DNA of 64,000 bases from Methylococcus sp. (GCA_028688525.1 JAQTYA010000001.1:25906-89905), one strand, 5' to 3'; shown: positions 1 through 10,483, counted from the first letter of the stretch. Made by a program: numbers and translations. The notes: generated from the sequence alone by a model not told the origin.

Positions 1-1
1 C

Positions 2-160
2 GAGGAGCAGCGGCGCATTCTACTGGAGCAGGGCTGCGACTTCGGCCAGGGCTATTTGTTCTCGCGTCCCCTGGCATCTAAGGAGTTCACCAAATGGCGC
101 ATGGAGCATGCGCTGCGGCTGGAGTCGGATGCCCTCTACCGCACCCCGGGGACTCGTTAG
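2..160 (+). CDS. C-terminal fragment of an EAL-domain (c-di-GMP phosphodiesterase-type) protein, truncated by window start
   Basis: Open from base 2: EEQRRILLEQGCDFGQGYLFSRPLASKEFTKW..., matches the EAL C-terminal motif 'GCDxxQGYLxSRPL'; stop TAG at 158-160. Confidence 0.85.
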   Translation, partial: EEQRRILLEQGCDFGQGYLFSRPLASKEFTKWRMEHALRLESDALYRTPGTR

Positions 161-188
161 CGCGATCCGGTTCGTCGGATCGCGCTAA
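157..188. terminator. Bidirectional hairpin between convergent genes, 13-bp perfect stem
   Basis: TTAGCGCGATCCG-GTTCGT-CGGATCGCGCTAA; includes both flanking stop codons. Confidence 0.75.
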
Positions 189-2473
189 AACAACTGCTTG
201 ATCCAGGACTCTCCGCCCGAGTCCGTGCCGTCGGCGCAAGGCGCCCAGGCCGAAGGTTCCGACCCTTTGATAAATGGCAGTTCCCGAGTCCGCGGGCAGC
301 CGTCGTCGGCTCTCAAGCCGGTATCCGGATCGATTCGGGCTGTGCCGATATTGTCAGGGGGCATCAGATCCAGCGGTTCTTTCGCGACCTTCTGCAGCGC
401 GGCTCCCCAGATCTGCAGGGCTCCGCGTGCGCCGGTCAGGCCGGCCGGCTGGTTGTCGTCGCGCCCCACCCATACCACTCCGGTGTAATCTCCGCTGAAT
501 CCAGCGAACCAGCTGTCTCGCATGTCATTAGTCGTTCCGGTTTTCCCGGCTACGTTGAAGTCTTCAGGCAGGTAGCTGTACACCGAGCGCCCGGTTCCTT
601 CGTGCATGACTTCCTGAAGAATGGTATTGACCAGATAGACCGCGCCAGGGTCTACGGTTTGGTGAACCTCCAGTCCGAACCGCTGCAGCGTTTGGCCGTC
701 CTGAGCCAGCACTGCTTGAATTCCGCGCAGGGGCGTGACGAAACCGTCGCTCGCGAGCGTCTGGTAAAGGGTCGCGACCTCGATCGGCGACAGATTGGCC
801 GCGCCCAGCAGCAGCGAAGGGTAGGTGTCCACTGCGCGGTCTACGCCCAACTTTTTGAGGGTCTCTGCGGTGCGTTCGACACCGATGGCGAGGCCCAACC
901 GCACCGTCGCCAAGTTATAGGAATTTGCCAGTGCCGTGTGCAGGGGCACTTGCCCGTGCTCCTTGCCGTCGTAGTTTTTCGGGAACCAGGGTTTGCCTCC
1001 GCCGTCGACCTTGACGGATTCGTCCTGCAAGGGTGTCGCGACGGTATAGCCGCTCGGTTGCTCCAAAGCGGTGAGATAGACCACGGGCTTGTACAGCGAA
1101 CCGATCTGGCGTACCGCATCCAGCGCGCGGTTGAAGCCGGTGGATTCGGCGTCGCGGCCGCCAATGAATGCCGCGATCTCGCCATTGGAGCGGCGGGTGA
1201 ATACGGCGGCGGCTTCCAGGCGCTCTTCGGGACGGGTCGAGTGGTCGAGGCGGGCCAGGGTCTTGGCGACGGCGGCTTCCATGTGTTCTTGGGCGAAAAC
1301 GTCCAGCGTGGTGAAAATGCGCAGGCCTTCCGAAGTCAGGTCTTCGGGGCGGTATTGCTCCTGCAGCTGGCGTTTGACCAGATCGAGGAAAGCCGGGTAG
1401 CGGCTAACGGCTTGGTGCGGGTTCTTGATCACGTCCAACGGACGCTGTTTGGCGGCGGCGGCTTGGGCCTCCGTGACGAAACCCTGTTCCGCCATGGCGT
1501 CCAGGACGCGGTCGCGCCGCTCGCGGCTACGTTCGGCATGCTTGAGCGGGTCGTAGTAGGTCGGCCCGCGCACCAGAGCGACCAGAAGAGCGACGTGGTG
1601 CAACTCCAGCTCGTTGAGCGCCCGGCTGAAATAATACCGGCTTGCCAGTCCGAACCCGTGGATGGCGCGGGTGCCGTCCTGTCCTAGATAAATCTCGTTG
1701 AGGTAGGCTTCGAGGATCGCGTCCTTGCTGTAGCGGGCTTCGAGGATCATCGCCATGAAGGCTTCACTGATCTTGCGTTCTAAGCTGCGTTCGGAACTGA
1801 GGAAGAAGTTTTTGACCAGCTGCTGGGTCAGGGTGCTGCCGCCCTGGACGATGCCGCCCGCTTTGACGTTCTGCCAAGTGGCCCGAAGTATGGCCTTGGG
1901 CGAGAGTCCAAAGTGCTCGTAGAAATCGCGGTCTTCGACGGCGAGCAGGCCGTCGATCAGGGACTTCGGCACCTCGTTGAGCTTCACTAATATCCTGTCC
2001 TCCTTCAGCGCAGGATAGAAGCTGCCGATCTGCGCGGGTTCTAGCCTGGCCAGGGCTTCGGTGCCGTTCGAGTCTAGATCCTCCAGTGTCTGCACGGTGC
2101 TCCGGCCGAACGTGAGCTTGAGGCTGCGTGAGGCTTCCGTTTTGTCGGGAAATACGAACTCCCTGGTGCGCAGGCGCACCTCGCTGCCGCTGCGCGCGTA
2201 CGATCCTTGCGACGAAAGGCTGGGGTCGCTGCGGTATTTGAGCTGGTCCAGCATCCACACCAACTGTTCTGCTGACACCGGCGCCTCGGCATAAAGCTCC
2301 ACCGGCATGGCGTAAACCTTCGCGGGCAGCGCCCAGCGCTGACCCTCGAATTTCGCGCGGATGATGGCGTCCTGGTAGACGAGATAAGCGACCAGGGCGG
2401 CCGCGATGAGAGGGGCCAGGACGTATAGAATCCGTCGGGCCACAGGTATCGAACTACGGGGAGTTTGCGTCAC
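185..2473 (-). CDS. mrcB: Penicillin-binding protein 1B (bifunctional transglycosylase/transpeptidase)
   Basis: 762 aa; GT51 motifs 'EDRDFYEHFG', 'GGSTLTQQLVKN'; transpeptidase 'GSLYKP', 'SYN', 'KTGTTND'. Confidence 0.93.
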   Translation of the reverse strand: MTQTPRSSIPVARRILYVLAPLIAAALVAYLVYQDAIIRAKFEGQRWALPAKVYAMPVELYAEAPVSAEQLVWMLDQLKYRSDPSLSSQGSYARSGSEVRLRTREFVFPDKTEASRSLKLTFGRSTVQTLEDLDSNGTEALARLEPAQIGSFYPALKEDRILVKLNEVPKSLIDGLLAVEDRDFYEHFGLSPKAILRATWQNVKAGGIVQGGSTLTQQLVKNFFLSSERSLERKISEAFMAMILEARYSKDAILEAYLNEIYLGQDGTRAIHGFGLASRYYFSRALNELELHHVALLVALVRGPTYYDPLKHAERSRERRDRVLDAMAEQGFVTEAQAAAAKQRPLDVIKNPHQAVSRYPAFLDLVKRQLQEQYRPEDLTSEGLRIFTTLDVFAQEHMEAAVAKTLARLDHSTRPEERLEAAAVFTRRSNGEIAAFIGGRDAESTGFNRALDAVRQIGSLYKPVVYLTALEQPSGYTVATPLQDESVKVDGGGKPWFPKNYDGKEHGQVPLHTALANSYNLATVRLGLAIGVERTAETLKKLGVDRAVDTYPSLLLGAANLSPIEVATLYQTLASDGFVTPLRGIQAVLAQDGQTLQRFGLEVHQTVDPGAVYLVNTILQEVMHEGTGRSVYSYLPEDFNVAGKTGTTNDMRDSWFAGFSGDYTGVVWVGRDDNQPAGLTGARGALQIWGAALQKVAKEPLDLMPPDNIGTARIDPDTGLRADDGCPRTRELPFIKGSEPSAWAPCADGTDSGGESWIKQLF

Positions 2474-2512
2474 TGAAAATCACCGGAAGAGGTTCCGCGT
2501 GCGTGTCTGGCG

Positions 2513-3490
2513 TCAGGCGGAACGGGGTAGATAGGGCTCCAGTAGACTGACCAAAACGTCCGCATGCGCGGGGTTGGCATTCAGAGCTGGAATGTAGCGG
2601 TATCGTTCGCCGCCTGCCTTGAGGAACTCCTCCCGGTTGGCGATGGCGATTTCTTCCAGGGTTTCCAGGCAGTCCACGGCGAAGCCGGGGCATACCACGT
2701 CCACTTGCCGGATGCCTTGGGCGGGGAGTTCGCGCAGACTGTCGATGCAATAGGGTTTGAGCCATTCGGCGCGGCCGAAGCGCGATTGGTAGGCCAGCAG
2801 CCATTCCCCGTCGCTCAGTTCGAGCAAGCCGGCGATCTTGCGCGCCGTATCCTTGCACTGGCTGGCGTAAGGATCGCCCAGATCGGTGCAGCGTTGCGGC
2901 AGCCCGTGGAACGAAAACAGCAAGCGTTCGGGGCGGCCGTGGTCCTGCCAGAACGAGCGGATGCTGGCGGCGACGGCTTCGAGATAGGCCGGCGCACGGT
3001 AATAGTCGCTGATGAAATGCAGGCTGGGTATGTAGCGCCAGGGTTTTACCGCGCCGCAAACGGCGTCGAATACCGAGCCGGTTGTAGCCGCGGAATATTG
3101 CGGATACAGCGGCAGGACGACGAGGGTATCGGCTTGGGTCTTGAGGACTTCCAGCTTGGACCGGATCGAGGGGGTGCCGTAGCGCATGGCGGCTTCGACG
3201 GCAGCGAACCGGGTATCGGAAGCTAGCGCATCGCGCAAATCTTGCGTGAGCATCAACAAGGGCGATCCGCGTTCGGTCCAGATGCTTCGATACGCGCGAG
3301 CCGATTTTTTCGGCCTGACTCGCAGAACGATCAGGTTGAGAATCAGCCACCACAGAGCGCGGGGAATCTCGACCACGCGCGGATCGGACAAGAATTCGCG
3401 CAGGTAGCGCCGAACCGCTTTCGGCGTAGGCGCGTCTGGCGTGCCCAGGTTGACGAGCAGGACACCGACGCGGACGTTGCCGGAATTCAT
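2513..3490 (-). CDS. hemH: Ferrochelatase
   Basis: 325 aa; 'VGVLLVNLGTPDAPTPKAVRRYLREFLSDPRVVE', 'LLFSFHGLPQR'. Confidence 0.95.
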   Translation of the reverse strand: MNSGNVRVGVLLVNLGTPDAPTPKAVRRYLREFLSDPRVVEIPRALWWLILNLIVLRVRPKKSARAYRSIWTERGSPLLMLTQDLRDALASDTRFAAVEAAMRYGTPSIRSKLEVLKTQADTLVVLPLYPQYSAATTGSVFDAVCGAVKPWRYIPSLHFISDYYRAPAYLEAVAASIRSFWQDHGRPERLLFSFHGLPQRCTDLGDPYASQCKDTARKIAGLLELSDGEWLLAYQSRFGRAEWLKPYCIDSLRELPAQGIRQVDVVCPGFAVDCLETLEEIAIANREEFLKAGGERYRYIPALNANPAHADVLVSLLEPYLPRSA

Positions 3491-3497
3491 GGCGCTG

Positions 3498-4052
3498 CTA
3501 GCGGTTGATCAGGTCCAGGAATTCCGCTCGGGTGCTGCTGTGGTTACGGAACAAGCCGAGCATGGAGGAGGTGGTCATGACCGAATTCTGCTTCTCGACG
3601 CCCCGCATCATCATGCACAGGTGTTTGGCCTCGACGACCACGGCGACGCCCTTGGGGTTGACCGCCTGCTGAATGGCATCGGCAATCTGCTTGGTCAGGC
3701 GCTCCTGAATCTGCAACCGGCGCGCATACATCTCCACGATCCGCGCGATCTTCGACAAGCCGATGACCTTGCCTTGGGGGAGGTAGCCGACGTGGCACTT
3801 GCCGATGAACGGCAACAAATGGTGTTCGCACAGCGAATATAGCTCGATGTCTTTGACGATCACCATGTCTTCCGTATCGGCTTCGAAGACCGCATTGTTG
3901 AGGACGCTTTCCAGCGACCGATGGTAGCCGCTATTGAGAAACCTGAATGCGCTCGCCGCCCGCTTCGGGGTGTCGGCTAGGCCTTCGCGGGAGACGTCTT
4001 CGCCGATCTCTTGGATCAGCTGGCTGAACATATTTTCCATCGCACTGTGCAT
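3498..4052 (-). CDS. folE: GTP cyclohydrolase I
   Basis: '[18 protein letters not shown]', '[11 protein letters not shown]'; start chosen at MHSAMENMF. Confidence 0.93.
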   Translation of the reverse strand: MHSAMENMFSQLIQEIGEDVSREGLADTPKRAASAFRFLNSGYHRSLESVLNNAVFEADTEDMVIVKDIELYSLCEHHLLPFIGKCHVGYLPQGKVIGLSKIARIVEMYARRLQIQERLTKQIADAIQQAVNPKGVAVVVEAKHLCMMMRGVEKQNSVMTTSSMLGLFRNHSSTRAEFLDLINR

Positions 4053-4063
4053 CGGTGAGCCTC

Positions 4064-5119
4064 TTAAACAGGTGAAAGGGCGGAAGCCGTCCGTCCGGCT
4101 CGGCTCCCGTTTCCATGGATTTCTTCGGCGCCTAGAGAGCACGCGGCTTGCAGCAACAGCGTTTCGTCGGCGCCTCGCCGGGAGGCGCCTTCGCTGATGT
4201 GGCGGCGCCAGCGCTTTCCTCCCGGTGCGGCATGGTACAGCCCCAGGATGTGGCGGGTGAGGGCGTGCAGGCGGGTGCCCTTAGCGAGTTCTGCTTTAAC
4301 ATACGGCAGAAAGCTCTCTAGGATGTCTTCCCGCGTCCGCACCGATGCGTCTTCGCAGCCATGGAAGCGTTTATCGGCTTCCGCCAGCAAATAGGGGTTA
4401 TGGTAAGCCGCCCGCCCGATCATGATACCGTCGCACCAGGCAAGCTGCCGCCCGGCTTCGTCCAAAGACTGAATCCCCCCGTTGAGTATGATCTTGAGTT
4501 CGGGCAGATCGGTCTTGAGCCGTTGGACCACATCGTAGCGCAATGGCGGCGCCCGCCGGTTATCCTTGGGCGACAGACCTTGCAGCCAGGCTTTGCGGGC
4601 GTGAACGATGAAAGTACGGCAGCCGGCCTGCGCGACGGTGGTGACGAAGTGGAACAGCTCTTCGTAGGAGTCGCGCTCGTCGATGCCGATGCGAGTCTTG
4701 ACGGTCACCGGCACCGAGACCGTTTCGCACATGGCGCTTACGCAGTCTGCTACGCGCTGGGGGTCGGCCATCAGACAGGCGCCGAAACGGCCGGTCTGTA
4801 CCCTAGGGCTTGGACAGCCTACGTTGAGGTTGATTTCGTCGTAGCCGCAGGCTTGGGCGATTTTTGCGCAGTCCGCTAGATCCTTGGGCACGCTTCCGCC
4901 TAGCTGGATCGCCAGCGGGTGCTCGGCAGAATGGAAACCCAGCAGTCGCTCCCGGTCGCCGTGCAGGATGGCCGCGGTCGTCACCATTTCGGTATACAAC
5001 AAGGCGTGGCGAGAGATCAGCCGCAGAAAATAGCGGCAGTGGCGGTCCGTCCACTCCATCATCGGCGCGACGCAAATGCGCCGGCTGGTTGTCGGGGCGC
5101 AGGTCTCAGAGGGGAGCAT
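4064..5119 (-). CDS. dusA: tRNA-dihydrouridine(20/20a) synthase
   Basis: '[23 protein letters not shown]', '[21 protein letters not shown]'. Confidence 0.92.
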   Translation of the reverse strand: MLPSETCAPTTSRRICVAPMMEWTDRHCRYFLRLISRHALLYTEMVTTAAILHGDRERLLGFHSAEHPLAIQLGGSVPKDLADCAKIAQACGYDEINLNVGCPSPRVQTGRFGACLMADPQRVADCVSAMCETVSVPVTVKTRIGIDERDSYEELFHFVTTVAQAGCRTFIVHARKAWLQGLSPKDNRRAPPLRYDVVQRLKTDLPELKIILNGGIQSLDEAGRQLAWCDGIMIGRAAYHNPYLLAEADKRFHGCEDASVRTREDILESFLPYVKAELAKGTRLHALTRHILGLYHAAPGGKRWRRHISEGASRRGADETLLLQAACSLGAEEIHGNGSRAGRTASALSPV

Positions 5120-5134
5120 GGGTGGGGGTGATCA

Positions 5135-5152
5135 TCCGGCGTGCAAGCCGGA
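5135..5152 (-). terminator. Terminator-like hairpin downstream of the 5175-5840 gene
   Basis: TCCGGC-GTGCAA-GCCGGA, 6-bp stem. Confidence 0.35.
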
Positions 5153-5174
5153 CATGAGGGGGTTCAACGGAGCT

Positions 5175-5840
5175 TCACGGCCCTGAATTCCTTTCGGAAG
5201 GACCGGCCAGGAATGCGTTTTGCCGCCGGGTTTGTTGCGGGAGGCGGCGCCCGCTCAGCCATGCACCGCTCAGCAGCAACGTGCTCGCCCCAAGGGCGCC
5301 GACACCGAGATAGAGCAGCTTTTCGAATTCGATCCATTCGCGCGGGACTTGAACAGCGGCGGTTTCCTCTGACGATGCCTGCGTGGGCCGGTAGCGTTCG
5401 TGTTCTCCGGCGGTATTGAGTCGTCCGCCTTGGGTCGCGTAATTCTGCAGAAAGCGGAGCTCCGATTTCAGCGCCTCCAACAGTCCGGCTTCATCCTGGC
5501 CGAAGCGCCCGCTCTGAACGCTTTTTTCCAGCGTCCTGAGCTTGTTTTCCACCGAGTCCTTCATCAGGCCCGCTACCCGTCCCTGCAGCGATTCAAGTTC
5601 GTTCTGGTACTGCTGCAAGTCGGGATTTTGCAAGGCGGTACGCTCGCCGGAGGAAGCATTCAGCTCTTTGACCAGGTTTTCCCCGCGCCAAAGTATCCCC
5701 GCCATAATCGCCAGGGCCGCCCACAGGCATAAGATGCCCGCCGTGCGCAGCCAGGACGCCGCCTGGGAGCCGTCTCGGGCTCCCTCCGTGCGGGCGAGCG
5801 CAATATTGCCGAAAGCCGGGCTGGGATGGTTGTGGGACAT
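5175..5840 (-). CDS. Hypothetical protein with coiled coil and two predicted TM segments
   Basis: TM-like 'TAGILCLWAALAIMAGILW' and 'LLYLGVGALGASTLLLSGAWLSG'; intervening coiled coil. Confidence 0.6.
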   Translation of the reverse strand: MSHNHPSPAFGNIALARTEGARDGSQAASWLRTAGILCLWAALAIMAGILWRGENLVKELNASSGERTALQNPDLQQYQNELESLQGRVAGLMKDSVENKLRTLEKSVQSGRFGQDEAGLLEALKSELRFLQNYATQGGRLNTAGEHERYRPTQASSEETAAVQVPREWIEFEKLLYLGVGALGASTLLLSGAWLSGRRLPQQTRRQNAFLAGPSERNSGP

Positions 5841-5954
5841 CTTGCTCCCCCTATTATCCATGGATGCTGACGGTAGGTTTACGCGAACTCACAAAAGTTC
5901 CGCAGGGCCAGAAACAACGCCCAAATATGACAGATCGCCGATAGCCGGTCAATT

Positions 5955-6698
5955 TCATCCAGACCGGGCGGCCTGCATGATCGAGAGCATGTCGGCGACC
6001 GCCGGTCCGAGCCCGGTGAACAGCGCACGCGCTACGATGGCATGGCCGATATTCAGTTCGACGATCTGCGGAATTTCGCAAATTGCTGTCACGTTCGAAT
6101 AGGTCAGGCCGTGGCCGGCGTTGACCTGGAGGCCCAGTGCCGCCGCTGCCGCCGCTGCCCGGCGGAGGTGCTCCAGCTCCCCAGCTTGAGCGGTGGGTGT
6201 TTCGGCATCGGCATAACGGCCGGTGTGCAGTTCGACGACTGGAGCGCCGGTGCGGGCGGCGGCTTCGATCTGGTCGGTATCCGGGTCGATGAACAAAGAA
6301 ACCTCGATGCCGGCATCGCCAAGCCGCCGGCAGGCTCCGCTGATCCGTTCGAAGTGGCCCAGAACGTCTAGGCCGCCCTCGGTAGTCAGCTCCTCCCGCC
6401 GCTCCGGTACCAGGCAGCAGGCGGCGGGGCGAACGCGGCTTGCGATGGCCACCATTTCGCCGGTCACCGCCATTTCGAGGTTGAGCCGGGATTGGAGCTG
6501 GCCGCGCAGAAGCTCGATATCCTTGTCCTGGATATGGCGGCGGTCTTCCCGCAGATGGGCGGTGATGCCGCCGGCTCCCGCCTGTTCGGCGATGAAGGCC
6601 GCGTGCAATACGGCGGGGTAGGGCGTGCCGCGCGCTTGCCGGATGGTCGCTACGTGGTCGATGTTTACGCCTAGCCTGATTTTGCTGTAGGAATTCAC
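5955..6698 (-). CDS. pdxJ: Pyridoxine 5'-phosphate synthase
   Basis: '[27 protein letters not shown]', '[16 protein letters not shown]'-type motif, 'NAGHGLTY'. Confidence 0.95.
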   Translation of the reverse strand: MNSYSKIRLGVNIDHVATIRQARGTPYPAVLHAAFIAEQAGAGGITAHLREDRRHIQDKDIELLRGQLQSRLNLEMAVTGEMVAIASRVRPAACCLVPERREELTTEGGLDVLGHFERISGACRRLGDAGIEVSLFIDPDTDQIEAAARTGAPVVELHTGRYADAETPTAQAGELEHLRRAAAAAAALGLQVNAGHGLTYSNVTAICEIPQIVELNIGHAIVARALFTGLGPAVADMLSIMQAARSG

Positions 6699-6748
6699 TC
6701 GGGGTCTGTCTGCTTAGTGCGGTGTCGGCCTGCCGGGTAAGGCCTTAT

Positions 6749-7294
6749 TCATTTAACGGCATCCGGGGTGATACGGTCGCCGATGGTGACGGAAGTTTGC
6801 CATTTGGTGGCAGGAGCGCGCTCCTGGAAGTAGCGTAATTCGATTTGGGTGTTTTCGCCGGCTTTGGAGAAAAGAGAGAGCTTGCCGGTCTTGCCGGGTT
6901 GCTCTGACGCCTGCCAGTCCTTGCCCAGGCATCGGCCGGCGAGTTTTACGTTTTCTTCGTAGTTTTCGCGGGCGGTGGTCTGGTCGCTTTCTTGCCAGAC
7001 ACAGTTATAAGTGAACCGTCCGCCGCCCCAATCCAATACGTCGCAGTCGGTTCCGGGGAATATCGGCTTGGTGTCCCAGCGATTGGCCAGGGGATCTACC
7101 ACTACGTTGAGTTTAATGTCTTTGAAGTCCGAGTCGGCTTGGCTGACGACATGGCCCAAGGATTTGCAGATTTCGGCTTCAGAGGGCGCGGCTGTCTCAA
7201 CCGTCTGATGGGCGCAGGCGGCGAGCAGGCAGACGGCGCCCGCGGCGATCGCTTTGTTTACGGAAGAAAGAGCAGGACGGTTGGCGAAATACAT
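6749..7294 (-). CDS. Hypothetical lipoprotein
   Basis: Signal peptide with lipobox 'LLAAC'; 181 aa. Confidence 0.6.
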   Translation of the reverse strand: MYFANRPALSSVNKAIAAGAVCLLAACAHQTVETAAPSEAEICKSLGHVVSQADSDFKDIKLNVVVDPLANRWDTKPIFPGTDCDVLDWGGGRFTYNCVWQESDQTTARENYEENVKLAGRCLGKDWQASEQPGKTGKLSLFSKAGENTQIELRYFQERAPATKWQTSVTIGDRITPDAVK

Positions 7295-7415
7295 GACACT
7301 CCTCCATTCATTTCATGTGTCGTCGATTTTGGTGTCTGGCTACGCAGAACGCGATACGTCACTGTAGAGTGCCGATCCCGAAGCCGCTCCATGGTATCAG
7401 CAAAATTTACCCATT

Positions 7416-7898
7416 TCATTTGCAGCTATTCGTCCTTGCCCGTTCGCCAGAATGTCCCGCAGAGGTGTATTTGTTGACGATGACGATATTTCTTCCGTCG
7501 CGGCGCTGGTAGCGTACGGCGTCCATCATTCGCATCACCAGATGGATGCCTAGCCCGCCGATCCGGCGTTCTTCCAACCCCCGTTCTACGTCCGGTGCCG
7601 GCACTGCGGTGGGATCGAAGGCATCGCCGTCGTCGGCTACGGTCAAGGAAATCAGATTGCCGCTCAAGGCGAGGTCGATGTCTATTTCACCGCGCGCTCC
7701 TTCCCTGTAGCCGTATTTGATAGCGTTGGTCGCGAGTTCCTCCAAGACGAGCATCAGCTGTACAGTGACGGCTTCAGGCAGTCCTGACGAAGCGCAGAAG
7801 GCTTCCATCTCGTCCATGACCGCGATCAAAGCCTCTATTCCGGACACGATTCTTCGTTCAAACTTCAGGGGTTCAAGCCCGCGTTCGGTCGTTTCCAT
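7416..7898 (-). CDS. RsbW/SpoIIAB-like ATP-binding anti-sigma/serine kinase
   Basis: HATPase_c_2 motifs: N box 'EELATNAIKYGY', G1 'VADDGDAFDP', G2 'GGLGIHLVMRMMD'. Confidence 0.85.
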   Translation of the reverse strand: METTERGLEPLKFERRIVSGIEALIAVMDEMEAFCASSGLPEAVTVQLMLVLEELATNAIKYGYREGARGEIDIDLALSGNLISLTVADDGDAFDPTAVPAPDVERGLEERRIGGLGIHLVMRMMDAVRYQRRDGRNIVIVNKYTSAGHSGERARTNSCK

Positions 7899-7978
7899 GG
7901 GGACTCGGGATGGGTTTGGGTTAGAAAAACCGATGCTAGAATAGCGCCGCGCCAGGTAGGGGTGTACCCCTGCTACGG

Positions 7979-8737
7979 ATGGCCGCGAAAGAGCCGCTCA
8001 AATATCTTAGGACGGAAATCGTGCAAGAGTCTCACAGCAAAGACAAGGGCGAGTGCGGAACCGAAAGCTCCTGCTGCGATCTCGACCGCTTTGTCGCCGG
8101 GGTTCAGGGGTTCAAGAACCGCTTCTACGAGCGCTATCCCGAGCACATGCAGAAACTCGTCACGGAGGGGCAGCGTCCGGTAGCGCTGATGATCGCCTGC
8201 AGCGATTCTCGGGTCGATCCGGCACTGCTACTGAATGTGGCGCCGGGCGATTTATTCGTAGTACGCAACGTCGCCAATTTGGTTCCGCCGTATCGTCCTT
8301 CGCAGGGACCTGACGGCGTAGGAGCCGCACTGGAATATGCCGTGCACCATCTCGAAGTGCCGCACATCATCGTGCTGGGGCATGCTCAATGCGGCGGCAT
8401 CAAGGCCTTGCTCAACATGGCGACGGGTTCCGGGTTTCCGAGCGACTTCATCGGTGAATGGGTGTCGATGGCCATGGATGCCTGCTGGCAGTATGTGCCG
8501 AATAAGGATGGCGAAGGGATGAGGCAGGTGTCTCTGGAACGGCTCAAGGATTATTCCTATCTGGTCGAGCGCGCCGCCATTCAAGGTTCCCTGGCGAACC
8601 TATTGACGTATCCCTGGGTCAAGGAGGCCGTGGAAGCAGGACGGTTGTTCCTGCAGGGCTGGTGGTTCGATCTGGAGTCTGGCGATCTCTGGGTGACCAG
8701 CGGCGACAATACTCAGTTCCTGCCTGTGACCGACTGA
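7979..8737 (+). CDS. Beta-class carbonic anhydrase
   Basis: Zn-ligand motifs 'ACSDSRVDP' and 'GHAQCGGIKALL'. Confidence 0.93.
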   Translation: MAAKEPLKYLRTEIVQESHSKDKGECGTESSCCDLDRFVAGVQGFKNRFYERYPEHMQKLVTEGQRPVALMIACSDSRVDPALLLNVAPGDLFVVRNVANLVPPYRPSQGPDGVGAALEYAVHHLEVPHIIVLGHAQCGGIKALLNMATGSGFPSDFIGEWVSMAMDACWQYVPNKDGEGMRQVSLERLKDYSYLVERAAIQGSLANLLTYPWVKEAVEAGRLFLQGWWFDLESGDLWVTSGDNTQFLPVTD

Positions 8738-8755
8738 CCCGCGGTTCCTTTACGC

Positions 8756-10483
8756 ATGAAAAAGCCCGAAAGCGTCGTCTATTGGCTCAAGGACAAGCCG
8801 CCGGCCGCGATTTCCTTATTCGTAAGCCTGCAGCAGCTTTCTTTCCTCGGCGTTTACCTCGTGATCTCGCCTTTGTTCATAATGGCCGAGAACATAGACA
8901 ACGAGTCGTCCCAGGCGTTGATCGCCATGACGCTGCTGGTTTCGGGTATCGGGGTCATGCTGCAGGCCGCAGGAAGATTCGGCATCGGCTCGGGCTATTT
9001 CTGCCCCTTGCAGGTCACTTCGGCTTCTTTCGCGACTATGGAGCTGGCAAGGGTCTCAGGCGGCCTGCCGCTCGCCTTCGGCATGGTCGGTGTAATGGGC
9101 CTCTCGCAGATCGTGTTCGGCGAACTGTTCCGGCGTATGCGCGGTATTTTCTCGGTGCAGCTCGCGGGCGTCGCCGTGACCTTGATCGGCCTGGGTCTCG
9201 GTTACAGGGGCGTGGTGTTGATGGGCGGGATCGATGCGCCCGGCGGGCTGTGGAAACACGATATGGCGATCGGGTTTCTCGCCTTGGCGGTGATGATCGT
9301 GTGCAACGTCTGGACTTCGGGGAGTCTCCGGCTGTTTTCGGCTTTCGCGGGAATCTTCGCCGGTTTCGCCGCCAGTATTCTGGTCGATGGAGTCCGTCCG
9401 GAAGATGCCGCAAGATTTGCCCAGAGCCCCGTCTTCGCTCTGCCAAAGCTACCCGTCTTCGGCTGGGCCTTCGACGCCGGTCTCGTTATTCCCTATGTGG
9501 TCCTTGGCCTGGCGTTTTCCCTGCACGGATTCGGTGCGCTTGCCGCCGCGCAGCGTTTCAACGACGCCGACTGGCGGCATCCGGACATGGCCCAAATCTC
9601 TCACGGCATTCGGGCCGAAGGCGTCTCGAATGTGATTGCGGCTTTGGCCAACAGCCTTCCGCTGACGTCCAGCGGCGGCGCGGTGTCCCTGGCCGCGGCT
9701 ACGGGCTGCACCAGCCGCTACGTCGCCTACTGGCTTGGGGGAGTCATGATATTCATGGCGCTCCTGCCCAAGATCACGCTGTTCTGGTTCGTGCTTCCTG
9801 TACCGGTGATCGGTGCCGCAGCGATTTTTTTGTCGTCTTTTACCCTCTTGACCGGGCTGCAGATGATCGCCGGCCGCCTGCTCGACAACCGCAAGGTGCT
9901 GACGGTGGGCATCGGACTGCTGCTCGGGATCAGCCATGAACCCTTGAAGCACTACTATCGCGATGAATTGCCGGCTTTCCTGGTGCCCGTGACCCAGTCG
10001 AGTGTCGCACTGGGAGTGGCAGGCGCAACCTTGCTATCGGGGCTATTCCGCATCGGCGCGGGTACGCGGCGGAGGCGGTCGTTCGTTCTGCGGGCGTCGC
10101 GGCTGGACGATGTTACCGAATACCTGGAACAGCAGGGGCGCGCCTGGGGGGCTTGCGCAGATACGGTGCGGCGCGCTGAATACGCCATCTGGCAGGCTTT
10201 CGAGATCCTCGACGACCACGAGTTCGTGGAGCGGGACGAGGATGGCAACGGCGTGGTCGAGGTAGAAACCGTGGTCGACGAGTTTACATTCGTGGTCATT
10301 GCCCGTTACCGTGGCGCCTCGATTCCGGTGGCCACGCATGCGCCGACCCATGAGGAGATGCTGGAGTCCGATACGGGCATCGTGCAAATGGCCGGTTATC
10401 TGCTTTATAAATTGGCGGATCGGGTGCGCTCGCGCGAACTCTCGAAGGGCGTGGCAGAATTTCGGCTCACATTCGTTGATTAA
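8756..10483 (+). CDS. NCS2/NAT (xanthine-uracil) family permease with a C-terminal cytosolic RsbW-like (degenerate HATPase) domain
   Basis: Multi-TM N-terminal ~440 aa with NAT-like 'SLPLTSSGGAVSLAAATGCTSRYVAY'; last ~130 aa soluble, collinear with the HATPase fold of the 7416-7898 protein but lacking N/G box residues. Confidence 0.75.
   Translation: MKKPESVVYWLKDKPPAAISLFVSLQQLSFLGVYLVISPLFIMAENIDNESSQALIAMTLLVSGIGVMLQAAGRFGIGSGYFCPLQVTSASFATMELARVSGGLPLAFGMVGVMGLSQIVFGELFRRMRGIFSVQLAGVAVTLIGLGLGYRGVVLMGGIDAPGGLWKHDMAIGFLALAVMIVCNVWTSGSLRLFSAFAGIFAGFAASILVDGVRPEDAARFAQSPVFALPKLPVFGWAFDAGLVIPYVVLGLAFSLHGFGALAAAQRFNDADWRHPDMAQISHGIRAEGVSNVIAALANSLPLTSSGGAVSLAAATGCTSRYVAYWLGGVMIFMALLPKITLFWFVLPVPVIGAAAIFLSSFTLLTGLQMIAGRLLDNRKVLTVGIGLLLGISHEPLKHYYRDELPAFLVPVTQSSVALGVAGATLLSGLFRIGAGTRRRRSFVLRASRLDDVTEYLEQQGRAWGACADTVRRAEYAIWQAFEILDDHEFVERDEDGNGVVEVETVVDEFTFVVIARYRGASIPVATHAPTHEEMLESDTGIVQMAGYLLYKLADRVRSRELSKGVAEFRLTFVD

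Noticed and set aside
602-1687. 361-aa plus-strand ORF
   Set aside because: Antisense to mrcB, which carries all PBP1B motifs.
8662-9939. 425-aa plus-strand ORF
   Set aside because: Out-of-frame with the NCS2 permease (8756-10483); Arg/Gly-rich nonsense composition.
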